Origin: Craspedostauros australis
Taxonomy: Eukaryota > Bacillariophyta > Bacillariophyceae > Mastogloiales > Achnanthaceae
DNA length: 64,000 nt
NCBI GenBank assembly: GCA_026770025.1
Contig: JAMXDE010000015.1
Coordinates: 248,001-312,000, forward strand
Direction of reading: 5' to 3'
Shown here one piece after another: positions 28,601 to 38,600 of this stretch; the first letter of the stretch is position 1, and every line of letters begins with the position of its first letter. The translations under genes and the position numbers were made by a program. Below the pieces are notes generated by a model. That model was not told where the DNA came from and made no database searches. It saw nothing but the letters and a program-made list of their open reading frames with translations.

Positions 28601-31276
28601 CTCCTCAACAAATCGAGGGAGTGGGCGGAACGCATCAGAACGTCCCGGATCAGTAAACAGGACACGGAAATCGCCCTCAAGTCCGTGCTGTGGCCGTCGT
28701 TGACCTACTCCGCTCCTGCCACCACCATGTCTCCAGCCCAGTGGCGCACAGTGATGAGCACCGCCCTGACCGCGGCTCTTCCGTCCATGGGTATCGCCCG
28801 GACAATCGCCAGGGAGTATGTCTTCGGCCACGTTGACACCATGGGCATGGGGGTGCACAACCTGCACACGGTGCAAGTCATCTCCCATCTCTCCATGGTG
28901 ATGCAACACTTCGAGCAAGACACGGAAACAGGCCGGCTGCTACGCTCCTCGCTTCGACACCTCGAACTGTGGACCGGACTGCCAGGGCAGCTGCAACAGC
29001 ATGAACGTAAATGGAAGACCTGGACGGCCACAACGTGGTGGCAAAACACCTTCCACACCGCCTCACAGCTCGGCATCGTCATGACAGACCAAAGCAGTGC
29101 TGCCCGCCGACCGCGCCGCGGTGACGAGACCATCATGCACCTAGCCATTCAAGCAGGAGTCCCTACGACAACGCTGGGCCTGGCTAACATCGCCCGCATA
29201 CACCTCAGAGCGCTTTGGTTGTCGGACATCACCTCTGCCTGTGGCACGCACATCCTGCCCGACATCCTGCGACGATCCAGGCTGCCGCCAGGCACAACCA
29301 CGTGGCCCAAGACGGGGACCGTAACCCGGACAGCGTGGGAAGCTTGGGAACATGTGCTGGCAACGCTGGTGGCTGCAGACAGACCAGGTTGGCATGTGCA
29401 GGCGACCCTCGGCCTGTGGTACCACGCACCCTCACGCCGCGCTGCTCAACTCCCAGACGGAACGATCAGGCTACCAGGTCAGGCAAGGGCCCAAGACGCC
29501 AACGGCCCTCGTCCAACGCGTGTGGTCGACCGATCTGCCCGGCGATCCGGAGCAGCCACCACAGCATCGGGGGGCATTCAAGCCCGCGCCAACCCGACCT
29601 CCATTCGTGCTTGGTTACACCACAAAGGCCCCGCAGCCATCGCCATGCTACCAACACTGCAGATCCAAGGCGACGTCCGCCAAATCGTTCAGTCGATCAC
29701 GACCGGCACATGCGCAGCCTGCAGCGATGCGTCCGCGAAACACAGCAAAGGCGCAGCCGCAGCAGTTATTCAAAGTGCGGTCGGAGACGACACACACCAG
29801 ATCGTCGCCACATCCGCAGTTCCCAAGGGGTCGCACCCGACAGACTCCAACCGGGCCGAACTTGCTGGCGTGCTCATGTCCATATGGGTGGTGACTTCCA
29901 TTGCAGAGTGGGCAGGTGTGTCTGGCGGCGCCACCATCGCGTGCGACAACGACAGGGCACTCAGGTCTGTGACCGCTTCCCAGTGGCCCGACCCCAGGCG
30001 GCCCGATCACGATCTCAGAGCAGAAATCGTCCGACTGCTGCGCAAAACAGCGGTGCAATTCCAGCAACAGGAAGTGAAAGGCCATGCAGATGACTCCGGC
30101 CAGCCTCTCACGGAATGGGAAACCATGAACGTCGCCGCCGACGCCCACGCAGGCCGACAATGGGAGATCTCGAGCCAGGCCGGATGGAGCAATGATATTC
30201 CCCCAGTACCCACTGGAGGATGGACCTTGCTCGCAGGCGCCACGCCCATCACCGACCTCGACTACTGGACGGTGCACAATGCCCTTGATGGCACCAGCAT
30301 CCAACTCAAGTGGTGTCGGCGCTGGGGACATGCACACCCCTCTGAGGTGGACTGGATGCCCATACGGACCAACTCCCGACGTTGGCAAGGCGGCAGACGT
30401 CGCACACTGCTCAAGCTTATGGCTGGCGCAGGCGCTAGCGGCAAGAATATGCAGCGACGACAGCAGGAGGCCTCTGCCACATGCCCCAGGTGCGGCCAGC
30501 CGGAAGACAATTCACACGTTCTCATGTGCCCCAGTGCATCCAGTCAGGCCATTTGGTCCAGGACGATGCTCAAGGTGCGGTCAATCGTGCGACCGCCAAC
30601 CACGCCACTGTTCGTTGCTCAATTGCTATGTACGGCCATCACCCGCATCTCCACAGGAGGCATTCCCCCGTCAGGCATTCGCGACTCTCCCACCAAGAGT
30701 ATCCAGCAACAGCAGGCGAAAGTGGGGTGGAATGCCATAATGTGGGGCGGGTGGGCCACGGCCTGGCGAGAGCATGCCCCTCCTGCAGATCAGCGCCGCC
30801 GCAGACGACTGCCCCGACAACTCCGAGACTGGCAAGCCAGTGTGACAAGTCTGCTGTGGCACGCGATCCTGGAGCAGTGGAAAGACCGCAACGAGGTTAA
30901 GGCCTCGCAGCTCGCCGACGATATGGTGGAGCTGCTCGAACAGCAGGCCCTCCAAATCCAGTCAGTGGCGCCAGCACTCGTTCCGCCCCCGCTGCGACCC
31001 CTCTGGGACCAGCCACCTCCTATACAGCAAACCCGCGCCCTCGCGGAATGGGTACAGGCCATGCACAACGCACTCGGCCACCACAGCCCCCCTCTCCCGA
31101 AGGTGCTCTCCAACTGGATGCTCAATGTCCGGCGAAAGGCAACCTCCACCTCCGACTCCGCCCACGCTACGACACGACACGCCAATCTTCCACCGAGACC
31201 TGAAGTGTTCCTCTCGGCAACCACGGCTGCCACACGACTTCACTCCGTTCCCGCAATGTGCCATCACGTTGAATAG
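25619..31276 (+). CDS. LINE F ORF2: endonuclease, reverse transcriptase, RNase H, zinc motif (1885 aa)
   Basis: The product nicks target DNA and copies the element RNA onto it. Domains in order: apurinic-type endonuclease (about 47-305; RIATLNIGS, ITEVGL, GGDVNMD, WDHRAVW); a basic Arg-rich helical linker (about 320-520); RT (about 640-1010) with DAKGCYDRI near 772, GLVQGLGSAPTGW and YVDDT at about 884; RNase H (about 1365-1500) with CSDASAKHS, NRAELAG, CDNDRAL and KGHADD supplying all acidic positions; a CCHC zinc motif CPRCG...HVLMC at about 1622; and a terminal helical region. The AUG lies in the ATGA overlap with ORF1, suggesting reinitiation. LINE RTs usually have YADD or FADD; the YVDD here is less usual. 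No disruption is seen. Confidence 0.93.
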   Translation: MIVSHNRAQSSSNNNGPDNQEELRPDGSISQQQHIGQTTQPKPKGHIRIATLNIGSLPPDPTEPKNDDLWQFTRQHHIDILLITEVGLNWNQVPTDTTLAHRAERHLRMVKTSTSHYQTTARNPRQWGGTAVLIHGNAAGRVLSRSNDPNQSGRWASMLLQGKQGIKVRVVSIYVPTKSTQTTGTVYNQQAIKAAQRGSNLEPIDLLIDDLQTQISLWKQAGETIIVGGDVNMDIRRSKISTMLQSEGMHEHHSKQINHPYATMIRNTRGIPIDGIWTTSDIRPSQLGLTAYSGWDHRAVWMDIVAANLLGPSKQPTTPFRGRRLQLNQPATVRRYTEEYTEQANNKRLRARAEALNSDIGEGPITTTQIRELEAIDKDRTQAILHAERHCRRVRAGAVPFSPALSKIHWEHRFWTLSIKRRKGHNIKGRTVDKARKKAKLSALTRHMTLTEMGRRRNDAWRRYRQAKQDAANHRRTFLADDEAEVSRTGRDTVKYRAQIQQREDTRAAYRRIGWALKANGEDSQVSIVIDDGPGGQGNLLTSGEDVARACCNNNIDKYSQAWLAEVCQRPLKRSLGRFGTSAAATAILHGIVPSQINANTNEVLQALHQPPQASPWPRLNTTITHESHSEGWSRIKESTSSGPSGIHFGCWKANAKVPELALIDAILREIPYRTGYSLQRWQQCTDIQLRKKPGNLAVTKTRTIGLMEGDFNMNNRLLGKQARSHAESNGTIAAEQYGSRKAHTAQEVLLNTTLIDDVGRVTGLHYAVCSNDAKGCYDRIAHPIFGLALRRQGVPAAPIESTLRTLQAMTHRIRTAAGTSTASYSGKQRGQFLQGLVQGLGSAPTGWLLISSAIIDSMRRRGHGLSLPDPITNAGHVITGTAYVDDTNVMQSLQADTPNAQATAFQASVDHWDNLLTATGGALEPTKSFWQLIRFKWHRTQWNYDLSTPTTGVHMNSPDGQRIQLALTGPRTAAKYLGMMSRRDGKQTEHASYLLNKSREWAERIRTSRISKQDTEIALKSVLWPSLTYSAPATTMSPAQWRTVMSTALTAALPSMGIARTIAREYVFGHVDTMGMGVHNLHTVQVISHLSMVMQHFEQDTETGRLLRSSLRHLELWTGLPGQLQQHERKWKTWTATTWWQNTFHTASQLGIVMTDQSSAARRPRRGDETIMHLAIQAGVPTTTLGLANIARIHLRALWLSDITSACGTHILPDILRRSRLPPGTTTWPKTGTVTRTAWEAWEHVLATLVAADRPGWHVQATLGLWYHAPSRRAAQLPDGTIRLPGQARAQDANGPRPTRVVDRSARRSGAATTASGGIQARANPTSIRAWLHHKGPAAIAMLPTLQIQGDVRQIVQSITTGTCAACSDASAKHSKGAAAAVIQSAVGDDTHQIVATSAVPKGSHPTDSNRAELAGVLMSIWVVTSIAEWAGVSGGATIACDNDRALRSVTASQWPDPRRPDHDLRAEIVRLLRKTAVQFQQQEVKGHADDSGQPLTEWETMNVAADAHAGRQWEISSQAGWSNDIPPVPTGGWTLLAGATPITDLDYWTVHNALDGTSIQLKWCRRWGHAHPSEVDWMPIRTNSRRWQGGRRRTLLKLMAGAGASGKNMQRRQQEASATCPRCGQPEDNSHVLMCPSASSQAIWSRTMLKVRSIVRPPTTPLFVAQLLCTAITRISTGGIPPSGIRDSPTKSIQQQQAKVGWNAIMWGGWATAWREHAPPADQRRRRRLPRQLRDWQASVTSLLWHAILEQWKDRNEVKASQLADDMVELLEQQALQIQSVAPALVPPPLRPLWDQPPPIQQTRALAEWVQAMHNALGHHSPPLPKVLSNWMLNVRRKATSTSDSAHATTRHANLPPRPEVFLSATTAATRLHSVPAMCHHVE

Positions 31277-31341
31277 ACGAGGCGGAATAAAAGCGCCATC
31301 GGCGCATGACGTAACCGTTATTATCCGTGTGTTATATATAT
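31277..31341 (+). promoter_or_regulatory. LINE F 3' UTR with conserved hairpins and poly(A) signal
   Basis: After the ORF2 stop come AATAAA (31286-31291), the hairpin GCGCC-ATC-GGCGC (31293-31305), the palindrome TAACCGTTA (31312-31320) and a TATATAT tail. The older LINE fragment at 885-1280 keeps the same order with pairing-preserving changes, so this is probably the structure the RT recognises. Confidence 0.6.
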
Positions 31342-34300
31342 AGGAATCTGGTAGGTTGTATCGCCGAACATGTGGGTCCACTCGCTGGTGTTGTAGTCGG
31401 GAAGGTCGCTTGGGTTGGTTGCGATGGTTGCGAACCAATCATCAAAAACGACGTGAAATTGCGGGGTGATCGATCCTGTCCGTGGTGACAAGACCAGGGG
31501 GACTGTTGATGCGTGACGGGTGGAGAGGCCCATGTTGACGTACCGTTCTCCGCGTGGTTCCCACCGTGGGATCTTGCGGCCATCGCCAAGAGCTTTGTTC
31601 AACACGTACACTGGGCTGCCCCACACATGAAGGTTGTGGAGTTGCTTCAGCGGAATGCGCGTACGCGACAGGATGTCCATTGGTGTCAATCCGGTGGCTG
31701 CGTTGGGGACCCGATTGTGAATGTACGCTGCATGCACGACCGCCATGGGCCAATGCTGTGCGTCAAACATCGTCGGCCAGTGAATGCTCTGATGCATCAT
31801 CATTGTGCGTGCCATGGAGATGATGGTACGGATGCTCCGCTCGGCCACTCCGTTGTGATGATGGGCACCGACTCCGGCGAAGCGATGCACTTGGTGGAAG
31901 CGCTCGAGGTGTTTGGTGTAGTCTGGAGATGTGAAGGTGGTGGCATTGTCCGACAGGTAGGAGCGCACCGGTACCCCCACATCACGACACATGGACTCAA
32001 ATCGCGTCTTGGCTTCAAGTGTTGCGTGGGTTGTGAGGGATGCAACAGGTTCCACGTGAATGTACCCTGATGCATGATCCACAAACATCGCTCCGCCCTT
32101 GTACATCTCCGAGGAGTCGGATTTGCCCCTTCCAGTGAATAGACGACCCAGCGTGCGTCCCACGAAGTGGTCCACGGAAACCTGTTGGCCAGGGAAGAGA
32201 TGATCAGTTTTGATCACACCCTGTCGGTCCTGTATTGCGTGCTGTGTTGTGCCTGGCGTAGGTCTGCGGTGTTGTTTGCCGAATTGGCATGCCGCACATA
32301 GCGGGCACTCCTGCACACGGGCGGCTGCTGTTTGCATTTTTCGTGATGCTTCGGTGTTGACGAGTGCACCTGATCGAAGTAGGAATTGCACGCGTCGGAA
32401 GGAGAGGTGCCCGAGTCGGTAGTGCCACTTGAGGAGTTCCTTTTGTGGTTGGCTCAGATTTTGGTTGTGTTGTGCCACGGAAGTGATGGTTGTTGTGAGC
32501 GCGGCTGGCACGTCGGAGAGGTCGCCTGTGCGGTAGGCACGTGATGTGGGAAGGCGGTTTGCTTTCCGGTTGTGGGCGATGATAGATCCTCGTTCTTTGT
32601 TTCCTGGGATACCACTCAGCTTGATGTTGGTAGCTTCCACGATGATGTTTTCGCCCTTATACTCATGGAGGAGGCTTGTTGTGCTGATGAGTTTGACGGA
32701 TGATCCTGGTACGTAGAAGGCCGGGAGACGCAAGGATCGTGGCTTGCCGTTGGTGTCGAGGATCGACCACTCCACCGTACCCTTCGTCTTGACCTTGGTG
32801 CGACGCAAGAACCCGTTAAGGAAGGTCGGTGTTGTTGGTGCAGAGGTGGGGCCCACAAAATCGTTCATGTCGTTGGTAACACACATGGAGGCACCGGTGT
32901 CCCACACTACATCGAAGGAGCCACCGCTTGGGATGACCTCTTCTACCTTGTGAGGCGCGGCGAAGGCATGTTTACAACCGAGGATGGCCGTGAGGGTGTA
33001 ATAGGCGTTGGCAAGTACGTTGGCGCTTGCGTGTTCACTTGGTCGTGCTTCGTTGCGTTGGTTGGGTGGACGAGCGGGACTGGGCGTATGCTTCGCGCGA
33101 CAGGAGTTTTGGCTTGTACCTCTGCATCGGCGAACCCGTCGAGTTTTGTTTCGGTGGTTCGCACGTGGAGCGTCGAATTTTGCGATGGTGGTGCGTTTGT
33201 CGTGGAGGAAGTGTTTGAAGTCGTCGTTGCCAAACACAGAGTCGTACAGACTGTTTGCTGGCATGGCTGGATGATGGTAGAAGCGTCGGTGAGTTTTAAA
33301 ACGCTTTCGTTGTTTCTTCTTCCAGACGTTGGTTGCATGGTTTGTTCGGGTCGAGGTGGGTTGGTAATGCCGTGGAACACTGGTGTGGAGGGCGAATAGC
33401 ACAATGGCTGTTGTCATCCACATCATGGTGCTCATCACGTACCAGCCGCACTCGATGCCGAGCATGGCGATTTGCACTGAGCAAAGGGCGAGAAAGGATC
33501 CGGTCAAGATGTTGATGGTGTCGAAGGAGGTGAAGGCATCCCACACGGCTGTCCACCAGGCATGTTCGCTCACGTGCGCTTCCGCGGACAGGCAGGTCCA
33601 GGCAGCGTGGTCGATTTCGAGCTGTGGGCTTTTGGGCTTTCGCTGGAAGTCGTCGATGTGGCCAGCTGTGCCGTGGGAGATGCGCCAGTGGCGGCACTTC
33701 GCACACCAATGAAAGGTCTTGTCGTTCATGAGCTTCTGTTGTGGTTCACCCTTCCTTGGGGGCGTTGTGATCCAGGGGTCCTTCTTTGGTTGTGCTCTCT
33801 TCGTGGTTGACTTGTTCTTGGCACCCTGTCGCTTGCCTCCTTTGTGCTGTTCCAGAAGACGGGCTTCCTTCGTAGTTGAGGTGTGGTTTGCGTGCATGCG
33901 AGGGGTGTTTCGATCACGAGAGTGCCTGTTGGCGTGCCAGGAGTTTCCCTGCAGCTCGTCGAGATAGGCATCCTCAGCTACGCTGCAGATGTCCATCCAG
34001 GTGAGGTCCTCACGAAGCAGGTGAGGCTCCGCTCGCTCGTAGGTCTTGAGGGACTTGTCTTCGATCAGTCGTCTGAGTCGATCGCTGATGTCGAGGATTC
34101 GATGACGGTATCGTTCTCCTGACGTGGTTCTTCCTCCTGCCATGAAGAAGTTGTCTGTCATGGTACGGAGAAGCGAGATTTCGAACTGATCGGCGTCTTG
34201 AAGTTCCTTGCACATGATGCGAAGAGCGTCAGCCATGGCTTGGATGTTCTCTCCTTGGAACTTCTGGGGTGTGGTCTTCCTGACCTTCTCTTGGAGCCGT

Positions 34301-35244
34301 GCGTACTTGTCCAGCGAGCTCGAGGTGATACTCTTGATGAGTTTGGTGAAGATCACGTTGAAGTCTTGTTGATACTTCGGCTTGATGCGGTTCATCAGGC
34401 GGTCTTCGAGGTCGGGGTCAAGGCTGTCGCGTAGGAATCGAGCGGCCGATGCGTTGTTCTGCTTGTCGTATCGATCCCACAAGTGGCGATAGAGGTCATG
34501 GTGGTCAGTGGCTTGGCTGATGGTGGTGCTGCCTGGGGCGTCAAGGACACACACCATCTCATCGGGGTGTTCGTTGCTCCTCATGTAGGTCATCGAGATG
34601 AGACCTGCGGTGGACATGTGGTCCTTGAGGAGGCGCAGCATGCGCTGGCGGTTGTCCCCGATTTGGAAGCGTGGGCGGATGCCTTTCTCTCGCTCCGGTT
34701 GGTTCTTGGAGTCCGAGCCGTTGTGGAGGACGCGCTGCTGTTGGGAGCTGTCGTAGGACGTGGCTGCGTCTTCCGCAAGGCCCGTCCATTCGACGTTCGG
34801 TTTTCCTCCCGTCCATGGTACCCAGTGGCGACCAGCCTTGGTGAGGCCACCCATGATGGGCTTCTCTGGCTTGTCTTCGCTTTCGTACGCCACGTACGTG
34901 GTCTCGGGTCCGATGGGGTCCTCGTCGGCGGCAAAAGGGAAGTCACCCCCGGTGGATCCGGTTGGGTTGCCTACGTTCCCTCCGCGTCTTGCGGTTCCCT
35001 CGGTTTCACCAAGGTTCGGTTGGTCGTTGGCGTCCCCATCGTTGTCTTGGGCGGTTTCGCCCTCTCCTTGCCCGGCTGCCGTTTGGTCTCTTTGCTGAGC
35101 AGGGATGGGTGCAGCTCCTCGCGAGACTCGGGATTCGTTGAGGTCTCGAAGGGCTTGAGCGGCTTGTTGGTTGAGCCGCTCCACGAAAGCCTCCAGCCTG
35201 CGTTCTTCGCTGCTGATGCTCGTGTCTTCTCCTTGGACGCTCAT
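31342..35244 (-). CDS. Copia element E polyprotein, 5' part (gag, protease, integrase)
   Basis: Starts at ATG 35244. Residues 1-450 are a helical gag with a coiled-coil-like start. A zinc-type motif FHWCAKCRHW...H...H lies at about 511-530. Two hydrophobic helices follow at about 580-625, unusual for gag. The protease WDTGAS is at about 777. The integrase zinc motif (HYRLGH about 940, CPLCAAC about 979) and core follow, with Asp (SVDHF about 1022), Asp (SDNATTF about 1099) and Glu (HNGVAE about 1133). The frame passes through the LINE target copy and hits a stop in the LINE tail (31321). The downstream half resumes in the same phase at 22905. No other break is seen. Confidence 0.9.
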
Positions 35245-35600
35245 GGTGAGGCGGCGGAGGTGTCGAAGTCGTTGGGCTTCGCTTGGTGTCGACGGTTGTC
35301 TCAGGCCTTGCTGCTCTTCCTCCCTTCGATGGCGAAGGTGTGCACGGAGGTCTTGGCAGGGGTGCTCTGGAGACGGACACCTGGTTTTGCAGGTGTTGGT
35401 TGGGTGCGCTTGCTTAGCAAGGGCTTGATTTGATGAGTTGCCTTCGGGCTAACTTCATAGATTGCTAGTCAGGATCGTTGGTCCTGAGAGGCTTGGAGCC
35501 TTTGGGCTCAGTGTCGTTGGACACAGCGGTCTGCGCGCTTGAGGAAGTCTCTTTGAGAGTGAGGAAGGTGGATGTAAGTGAGAACCACTCGCAGCTACCA
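35245..35600 (-). promoter_or_regulatory. Copia element E leader with primer-binding site
   Basis: Immediately inside the 5' LTR the element-sense sequence is TGGTAGCTGC (35600 to 35591). It could pair with a tRNA ending GCTACCA, as used by yeast Ty1 (initiator Met). The remaining 340 bases to the gag ATG contain no gene on the element strand. A long plus-strand open frame here is an antisense artefact. Confidence 0.5.
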
Positions 35601-36139
35601 GTTAGTATTCCGTGTCTTTTGCACGTTGTCAGGAGGATGGTTTGTCCTTCAACCGGTTTTGACGCCGTTTGATGTTGAGAACAAAGCTGTATCAGACGAT
35701 GATGTAACTGTAGTAGACTTGGAAGTAAGCTGTGAAGATTGTTTCTGATTGCTTGTTTTATGTGTTAAGCTTACTATTGATAGGACGATCGAGTAAAAAG
35801 GTGGGGTTCGTGCTGTCGTACTTCAGCCGTTCTTTGTTGCGCAGCAGCATGCCGTGGTGATCCTGCACACATACAGTCTTCCAGTATCATCACCCGTAGA
35901 GCAGCAGCTGATCCATTCACATGGATATGCTTCAAGATGGGTGCTTGTTCGGCAGGGTGACGAGCTGGACAGGTGGCAGGGGTGCATGAGCTGGAGGGCG
36001 AGCAACGCATGGATTGCAGTTCAACTACGCATCGTGTGTGCGGTAGCCTTTCATCACAGTATCGGTCTTGGGTACCGAATACCGTGTACGCGGAATGGAC
36101 AGTCAGGTCCCGAGTCAGTCCCGGAGCTAGTCTGTCCCA
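35601..36139 (-). repeat. 5' LTR of copia element E
   Basis: The 539-bp partner of 18987-19525. It should carry the element promoter, but I could not assign a TATA box with confidence. Confidence 0.9.
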
Positions 36140-37787
36140 ACTATGGAGGAGAGAAAGGAGGAGAACAGATTTGGTGGTCGATCAAGTTGGAAGATTTTGT
36201 GCCAAAACAAGAATTTCTCCCATCGGGGTTGATACCATGTTCAGTAATAGTCTGTCTCTCATTGAATCTCAACTGTGTGTGTATTTTCGCGCATGTGCTG
36301 GCATGGCTTTGATGACACCCACAGACTTGATCAGTGCTTTGACCAACATGCTCGGCAACCAACCCTCCCATGAAGTCGAGTTCCGTGTTTCCAAAAGGGC
36401 ATGCTGTGAATATCAGCACAAATCTGCATTGTGCTAAGTATGTTACTTCCATAGCCCCCATTATCTATAAATTTCACTTGTGTTCGTTTCAGCAATCACA
36501 ATGCCTGTAGCTCAATGGTAGAGTACCAGTAATTCTTGCTGAGGTTCCAGGTTCAAATCTTGGCATGGTACTTTGCTTTTGCTGTCCCCTTGTGATTTTG
36601 CAATAGTGCTCTTTCAATGAATATTAGCTCAAACTAGTATTCCTATTAGTCGTGTTAAGATTTAGTCTAGTTAGTCAAATGACCGACTGCTCAGAGTTTG
36701 AGCGGGATTGAAGCGTGACTCAATGTCGGTGGGATGGGGTCCCACCCTCGAATCGTGCTCTACTTAAGACGATATCGCGTGTCCGCCGAATTTGGGTTTG
36801 ATCGATCGTGCCATCCCACGCCACTTTTGGGCGTGACATGACGTGTCCTGAACGGACAATCGGGTCAAACCGTTGGATGAACCTTGTTCCCCCAAATTGA
36901 TCGGAAGAGAGTGAACAACAAACTCTCTCTCCGACCGTCACGAAATTGATGTCTCCTCTCGGAAATGGCAACATCGGCACCACGATGAGTGCACGTACGG
37001 AGACTCAACGCTCCACTATGTTACTACTAATAGAGATGTTGCAGATCCAAATATAATGGATGCTGCACATCACATGCTCACAATCCTTTTGAAAGTCTCA
37101 TTTGGATTCGTACAGCTTTAAAGACTAAGACACACAATCAACAACAACCTCGTTCACCTACTGCACTACCACGGATTGATCACCCTTCGGCGTTCAGTAA
37201 GTTCACCTCGTTTTCATTATCGTTTTATCAATGAACGAAGAACATCTCAAGAACAATCCTCTTCTTCTTCATCTCTCATGTTTGTTGCTGAGGTTGTGGA
37301 ATGGCAAAGGTGTGGATTGGCAGACGAATGGCAAGGACCTTCAAATCATGCAGATGCTCCTGCAAATATTCATACTCACACCTCCTCACCTAGTGCTACT
37401 CCATTACTCCATGCATTGATGGCATAAGAGTCCACATGGTGTCCGAATCTTCCTCAACTCTACATGATGCTTGTACAGATATGTACAGCGATCATGAATA
37501 GGTCGTACAAGGACTCGTGCGGTCATGAGCACAAGCATGGATGATGTGTGGAAGAGGAGAAGGAAACAGGATCGATGTGGCTGATGTCCGAAACAAAAGA
37601 GTATGGAGTTTGGGAGGCATGCCCTTGTCTTCTCAGTGTGCATTTCTGCTCTGACACAAGCAGCAACCTTGGTTGCCTTTGCAAGAAACTGCCACCAACA
37701 TGGTCATGGTTGATATCGCTGCAGGCTGTCAATCACTGTCAATCACGGATTCATACTTAAACACCTACCAACATGCAAATTCTCATC
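36140..37787. other. Spacer between copia E and copia G
   Basis: No supported gene is seen. A minus-strand ATG frame (36141-36461, 106 codons) matches nothing I recognise. A perfect 7-bp stem hairpin GGTGGGA-TGGGG-TCCCACC lies at 36728-36746. The tRNA-like sequence is listed separately. The spacer ends with TCATC (37783-37787), the left target duplication of element G. Confidence 0.4.
36501..36570 (+). other. tRNA-like sequence with pol III A and B boxes
   Basis: TAGCTCAATGG (36508-36518) fits an A box, and GGTTCAAATCT (36550-36560) fits a B box at normal spacing. A T-arm (CCAGG-TTCAAAT-CTTGG) folds well. The acceptor stem does not pair in the standard register, and position 33 of the anticodon loop is not T, so this is more likely a tRNA pseudogene or the head of a tRNA-derived SINE than a working tRNA gene. 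Confidence 0.45.
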
Positions 37788-38600
37788 TGTCGAGATGTAC
37801 ATGTGAGTATATGTCGAGATGTACGAGTATATGTGCATCGTTCACCCGCCATTCTCTCATACGCACTTGGACGGTATAACTACATTCGTGTCGATAGTAT
37901 ACTGTGATTCGTCAGAATTACAGGGGAAACGGAACACACGAAAAGGGGCAAGATTTCTGGAAGGAAATTTGCAAATGACGATTTCTGAGAGAATTGGAAG
38001 ATCGTCCGTCCATCCATCAATGGTACCAAGAGAATCTCGAGGTACTTCCCAACTAAACCTCAGATGACGATATCATCTGACAGACTCCTGCATCACCAAT
38101 GGAACGTGACATCTGGAGAGCAGAAGGACGCCTACTGACGTCGACAGGATGTCATCATGTCACCACGTCGACATCTGTCTCCAAGTCAGAGCAGAAGGTG
38201 AAGATCCGATGACCGAACGACATCGGCATCATGGATATGAAAGGTGAACTTCAAATGGCGAGTACTCATGGAGTAGGAGCCAGTACTGAATGAACGAAGT
38301 GTCGAATGCGGAGTACGTATCGAATACGAAGTATCGTGCACGACGAGTACACGATGTTGAGAGAGAGAGAGAGAGAGAGAGAGAATACAGAGAGAGAGAA
38401 GCGAGAGAGTATCTCGCGTACCGACTCATAGTCGGAGACCGAATCTACGAAACAGATTGAAGTGCCGAGAGCATCGGGCAAGAGAACGGGCGTACACCGA
38501 GAGCATCGGAGTAGCCAAGTAATGAAATAGCAAACGAACGACTATCAACCAACACCATCTTCCACGATCGTAGGTTACCGTGCGCGGAACTTGCCAACAC
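37788..38600 (+). repeat. 5' LTR of copia element G
   Basis: Starts TGTCGAGATGTAC and ends GCCAACAC. The starting 13-mer is repeated 24 bp downstream. A (GA)n run at about 38359-38384 is longer than in the 3' LTR. Placing the end at ...AACAC gives a 5-bp duplication; ending at ...AACA (TG...CA) would give a 6-bp one. Confidence 0.9.

Larger units (their letters stand above)
22926..31341 (+). mobile_element. Full-length LINE F (APE-type, with RNase H)
   Basis: An 8416-bp non-LTR retrotransposon has an 84-bp leader, two open frames overlapping by ATGA, a 65-bp 3' UTR and a short TATATAT tail, between exact 20-bp target copies. Both frames are uninterrupted, so it may be, or have recently been, active. 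The domain set (apurinic endonuclease, RT, RNase H, terminal CCHC) places it among APE LINEs of the I/RNase-H-bearing group. Which clade cannot be decided by eye. Confidence 0.92.
18987..36139 (-). mobile_element. Copia element E (minus strand), interrupted by LINE F
   Basis: Two 539-bp LTRs flank a minus-strand copia polyprotein: gag, protease, integrase, RT, RNase H. The 8.4-kb LINE insertion splits the polyprotein between the integrase and RT regions. Without the LINE and one target copy the element would be about 8.7 kb with one continuous frame of 7194 nt. I count only about three differences between the LTRs, so the insertion is young. No direct flanking duplication is visible (left CAATA, right ACTAT). 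Confidence 0.9.

Noticed and set aside
25354..30093. Long alternative frames inside LINE ORF2 (25354-26244, 29215-30093)
   Set aside because: Arg/Pro/Ser/His-rich out-of-phase translations of the coding strand; ORF2 carries all the domains.
34483..35433. 316-codon plus-strand frame over the copia E gag
   Set aside because: Antisense to the gag frame, extends into the leader, and has no recognisable domain.
36501..36570. Functional tRNA gene
   Set aside because: The acceptor arm does not pair in the normal register and the anticodon loop lacks T33; kept only as tRNA-like.
36720..36983. 87-codon minus-strand frame
   Set aside because: It starts at GTG, contains the hairpin at 36728-36746, and has no recognisable homology.
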